A stretch of DNA of 9,514 nucleotides from Alphaproteobacteria bacterium (GTDB lineage: Bacteria; Pseudomonadota; Alphaproteobacteria; Reyranellales; Reyranellaceae), in NCBI GenBank assembly GCA_005884705.1, contig VBAF01000093.1:1-9514 (forward strand), in the 5' to 3' direction. The position numbers were made by a program, and so were the translations under genes. The notes beneath the pieces are model-generated. The model made no database searches. It had not been told where the DNA came from and saw only the letters and a list, made by a program, of their open reading frames with translations. Of the stretch, positions 7,233 through 9,514 are shown piece by piece; positions within the stretch are counted from its first letter, which is position 1; every line of letters starts with the position of its first letter.

Positions 7233-8270
7233 GCAAACACGCTCTTGAACTCGATGTCGTAGCCGAAGGCGCGCGGGCCGACATGCTGCAGGCCCTTGGG
7301 CGACAGGAACACCGGCGGCGGCGGCAGGGCGATCACCGTCACCCGCTGGCCGTAGCGGATGGTCTCGGTGCCGACCGCCTCGCCCGAGACCGCGTCGAGC
7401 ACGCAGATCAGGTCGGGCGTCATCGCGAGCGGCGCGCCGTCGCGCCAGGCGACGATCCATTCGTTCTGGAAGTTGATGGTGAGCTGCGAACCCCTGAATT
7501 CGTCGAGCCCGTCGAAGCGCGCGATGCCGCGCAGGAAGCCTTCGGTCGCGCGGCGCGCCACGTCGACCGCCTTGCCCTTGTAGAGCAGCTTGCCCGGCTC
7601 GACCGACAGGATGGCTTCGACCGGATCGTCATGCCGCCGCTGGGCCTCGCGCACCGCCGCGCCGCTCCTTCACCTCGGCACCGGTGCGCGGCGCCTTGCA
7701 GGTCGAGGCGATCGAGCCGTATTCGACGCAGATCTTGCGGCTCACCCGCTCCATCCACTTCCAGGTCGGCACCGATTCGACGATCGATTCCAGGCCGCGC
7801 ACATCGACGGTCGCCAGCGGACAGGGCTTGAGGTCGCCGACCGCGACCGAGGTCATCTGCGCCTCCGGATAGGCGCGGCCCATCATGTCGCTATCGATCA
7901 CCGGGCGTTTCAAATGCGCCGCCGCCATGAGGGGCTGGATCGAGTTGCCGCCGCCGATCTCGAGCGACATGATCCCGCGGAAGCGCAGGCGGATGTGCTC
8001 CTCCATGAGGGAAACGGCGCGCGCGATGGTGCGGCTGTCGGTCAAGCGCTCCTGGCCGACCAGCGGCGCGCCCATGTTGGAGACGGCGGCGACCCAATCG
8101 TCGTCGGCCAGGTCCGCCGCCGGCATGAGCTGAACCTGATGGCCCTCCTTGTAGAGCGCGCGCATGTTGAGCAGCCCGAGATAGGGGCTGCCGCCGCCGC
8201 CGGTTCCGAGCACCCAGGCGCCCACCGCCAGGGATTCGATGTCCTCGAGAGTGATGTCGCGCAACGCCAT
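7229..8270 (-). pseudogene. DUF917 paralogue, copy B, frameshifted by a net 38-bp deletion
   Basis: Tandem paralogue of the downstream DUF917 gene. The 5' part (8270 to 7629) encodes 213 residues. About 200 of these align with copy A through TGAEVK, including LGTGGGGSPY, MGAPLVGQERL and MSLEIGGGN. The frame then shifts to an unrelated tail and stops at 7629. The 3' part (about 7664 to 7229) continues copy A from REAQRRHDD to the C terminus in another frame. Between the shared Lys codon and the shared GGCGCGGCGGTG, copy A has 42 bases and copy B has 4, a net loss of 38 that removes the GIHGTTTKA segment. A GTG at 7654 could in principle start a separate C-terminal polypeptide, but no ribosome site is evident. 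ATG 8270 aligns with the copy A start. It is probably inactive; a split gene or an assembly fault at the adjoining repeat remains possible. Confidence 0.85.
7395..7664. repeat. 270-bp near-identical tract, copy in DUF917-B
   Basis: Partner of 6319-6588. Its right edge at 7664 is exactly where copies A and B stop aligning because of the net 38-bp deletion in B. Only one amino-acid change (Val to Ile) separates the two encoded peptides in the tract. Confidence 0.9.
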
Positions 8271-8312
8271 GGTTTGCTATGTAGCCGGCTGTCCTCAAGG
8301 AGAGCAAAGGCA
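8271..8312. promoter_or_regulatory. Divergent intergenic region between the DUF917 operon and the flavin reductase
   Basis: These 42 bases must hold the start signals for the plus-strand reductase and probably for the minus-strand operon. Visible elements are an 8-bp palindrome AGCCGGCT (8283-8290), an inverted pair TTTGCT (8273-8278) and AGCAAA (8303-8308), and the reductase ribosome site AAGGAG (8297-8302). On the minus strand, TTGCTC and TACATA lie 18 bases apart and resemble a weak sigma-70 promoter that would give a nearly leaderless mRNA for copy B; no good ribosome site precedes that ATG. Operator function is conjecture. Confidence 0.35.
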
Positions 8313-8885
8313 ATGTCCGAGCCAACAATCAAACTCGTCGCGTTCTGCGGAAGCCTGCGCAAAGGGTCGTTCAACCGCCTGGCGCTGCAGGCGTTCATCG
8401 AGCGCCTGCCGCAGGGCACGTCGGTCGAGACCATAGAGATCGGCGACTGGCCGCTCTACAACGCCGATGTCCAGGCGCAGGGCTTCCCCAACCCGGTGCA
8501 GACCGCGCAGCAGAAGATGCTGGCCGCCGACGGCGTCGTCTTCGCCTCGCCGGAATACAACTACTCGGTCTCGGGCGTGCTGAAGAATGCCATCGACTGG
8601 CTGTCGCGCATGACGCCGCAGCCCTTCGCCGGCAAGCCGATGGCGGTGTTCGGCGCCTCGGGCGGCCCGCTCGGCACGGCCCGCTCGCAGTATCACCTGC
8701 GCCAGATGATGATTTTCCTCGACGGCCGGATGATCAACAAGCCGGAGGTCATGATCGGCGCGGCGCCCAGCAAGTTCGCCGACGGCAAGTTCACCGACGA
8801 GGTCGGCGCCAAGCTGCTGGCCGATCTTGGCGCGGCGCTGGTGTTGTCGGTGCGTCAGCACAAGGCCCATTCCCACGTGAAGTAG
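8313..8885 (+). CDS. NADPH-dependent FMN reductase family flavoprotein
   Basis: A 190-residue soluble flavodoxin-fold oxidoreductase of the NADPH-dependent FMN reductase group, which includes ChrR/YieF-type quinone, chromate and azo reductases. The FMN phosphate loop is GSLRKGSFNR (13-22). The family signature SPEYNYSVSGVLKNAIDWLS (79-98) is complete and contacts the flavin isoalloxazine ring. A second flavin-side loop, GASGGPLGTARSQ, follows at about 114-126. The length is normal. The start was chosen from AAGGAG (8297-8302) 10 bases upstream of ATG 8313; a frame open back to 7590 only re-reads the DUF917 pseudogene. It is transcribed away from the DUF917 operon across 42 bases, and a methyltransferase begins 11 bases after its stop. 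The family assignment is secure; the physiological electron acceptor is unknown. Confidence 0.93.
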   Translation: MSEPTIKLVAFCGSLRKGSFNRLALQAFIERLPQGTSVETIEIGDWPLYNADVQAQGFPNPVQTAQQKMLAADGVVFASPEYNYSVSGVLKNAIDWLSRMTPQPFAGKPMAVFGASGGPLGTARSQYHLRQMMIFLDGRMINKPEVMIGAAPSKFADGKFTDEVGAKLLADLGAALVLSVRQHKAHSHVK

Positions 8886-8896
8886 CGCCGAGTGAC

Positions 8897-9514
8897 GTGA
8901 CGCAGAACATCTACGACGACGCCGGTTTCTTCGCCGGCTACGCCCGCCTCCGGCGCTCCGTCGACGGTCTCGACGGCGCGCCGGAATGGCAGACGGTGCG
9001 CGCGATGCTGCCCGAGATGGCGGGCCGGCGCGTCGTCGATCTCGGCTGCGGCTTCGGCTGGTTCTGCCGCTGGGCGCGCGAGGCCGGCGCCGCCGAGGTG
9101 CTCGGCCTCGACGTCTCCGCCAACATGCTGGCGCGGGCACGCGAGACGACGTCCGATCCGGCCATCACCTACCGCCAGGCCGATCTCGAGACGCTCGAGC
9201 TGCCCGCCGGGTCGTTCGACCTGGCTTACAGCTCCCTCACCCTGCATTACCTCGAGAACCTTGCCGGGCCGTTCGCCATGGTGCGCCGCGCGCTGGTGCC
9301 GGGCGGCAGCTTCGTCTTCTCCGCCGAGCACCCGCTCTACACCGAGCCCGGACCCGACTATCTCGACGAAGGCCCGCGCACGACCGATTGGCTCACCGAG
9401 GGCGTGGTGAAACAGCACCGCACGCTCGCGACGTACCTGAATCTATTGATCGCGGCCGGCTTCGCCATACGCCGCGTCGAGGAATGGGGCCCGACACGCG
9501 AGGAGATCGCTGCC
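8897..9514 (+). CDS. Class I SAM-dependent methyltransferase (3' end outside the window)
   Basis: The first 206 residues of a Rossmann-fold methyltransferase; the window ends inside the gene. Motif I, VVDLGCGFGWF (46-56), binds S-adenosylmethionine, and Asp72 in GLDVS is the acidic residue expected to hold the ribose. SFDLAYSSLTLHYLEN (about 104-119) fits motif IV, and RRALVPGGSFVFSAEHP the following strand. Family members of this type have about 240-250 residues, so roughly 40 are missing. GTG 8897 is the likely start because the fold begins just after it and no in-frame ATG lies before residue 37; the ribosome site is poor, so translation may be coupled to the reductase 11 bases upstream. 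The substrate is unknown. The C-terminal HRTLATYLNLL (about 175-185) is typical of a small-molecule methyltransferase group. Confidence 0.9.
   Translation, partial: MTQNIYDDAGFFAGYARLRRSVDGLDGAPEWQTVRAMLPEMAGRRVVDLGCGFGWFCRWAREAGAAEVLGLDVSANMLARARETTSDPAITYRQADLETLELPAGSFDLAYSSLTLHYLENLAGPFAMVRRALVPGGSFVFSAEHPLYTEPGPDYLDEGPRTTDWLTEGVVKQHRTLATYLNLLIAAGFAIRRVEEWGPTREEIAA

Noticed and set aside
6154..7460. Apparently conserved arginine-rich N-terminal extensions shared by the hydantoinase frame (to 6384) and the DUF917-A frame (to 7460)
   Set aside because: The shared peptide results from reading the duplicated DUF917 DNA out of frame in both places. The real starts are 6153 and 7232, supported by ATGA and GTGA overlaps and by domain position.
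6319..7664. The 270-bp direct repeat as an insertion-sequence or integron-like element
   Set aside because: It lies wholly within homologous coding sequence, in register, with no terminal inverted repeats or target duplications; paralogy with conversion explains it.
7590..8312. N-terminal extension of the flavin reductase back to 7590
   Set aside because: It overlaps the DUF917-B coding region in antisense and has no domain character. The flavodoxin fold begins right after ATG 8313, which has its own ribosome site.
8295..9418. Minus-strand open frames opposite the reductase and methyltransferase
   Set aside because: They are shadows of two genes with complete family motifs, and their composition is typical of antisense reading in GC-rich DNA.
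1..9514. A new defence, secretion or mobile system
   Set aside because: No nuclease, helicase, transposase, phage, toxin-antitoxin or repeat-array signature was found; every intact gene falls in a known metabolic, transport or envelope family.

Overview
The window is G+C-rich (about two thirds by eye) and tightly packed. Cistrons overlap by 1 or 4 bases, starts are ATG or GTG, and the protein families are typical of a large-genome alphaproteobacterium. The order-level placement (for example Rhizobiales or a Reyranella-like Rhodospirillales lineage) is only an impression. No tRNA, rRNA, CRISPR array, transposase or integrase was seen.

Layout. (1) Positions 1-2583, plus strand: the 3' three quarters of a Kup potassium transporter, an alpha/beta hydrolase and a small GNAT acetyltransferase, linked by TGATG and ATGA stop/start overlaps. 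(2) Positions 2576-2597: a perfect 9-bp hairpin that contains the stop codons of two convergent genes. (3) Positions 2590-8270, minus strand, transcribed right to left: a disrupted DUF917 gene (B), an intact DUF917 gene (A), a short hydantoinase/oxoprolinase-family protein, an endoglycoceramidase-like GH5 lipoprotein, and a small exported CHRD-domain protein. The first four are separated by no more than 24 bases and look like one operon; CHRD follows after 108 bases. (4) Positions 8313-9514, plus strand: an NADPH-dependent FMN reductase-type flavoprotein and a SAM methyltransferase cut off by the window end. They diverge from the minus-strand operon across a 42-bp intergenic region.

How the genes may work together: DUF917 proteins commonly neighbour hydantoinase/oxoprolinase (ASKHA-fold, ATP-dependent) proteins, so A plus the hydantoinase probably act on a cyclic amide or thiohydantoin-like compound. 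The substrate cannot be read from the sequence. The GH5 lipoprotein and the CHRD protein are exported and act in the envelope, perhaps on glycolipid.

The most notable signal is in the DUF917 tandem pair. A 270-bp tract (6319-6588 versus 7395-7664) differs at only 3 positions, while the flanks are clearly more diverged. This looks like gene conversion. One edge of the tract coincides exactly with a net 38-bp deletion that frameshifts gene B and removes a conserved-looking Gly-Ile-His-Gly-Thr-Thr-Thr-Lys segment. I do not see a clearly new multi-gene system. The tract and its broken partner, and the pairing of a glycosphingolipid-type hydrolase with a hydantoinase/DUF917 module, are the items most worth following up.
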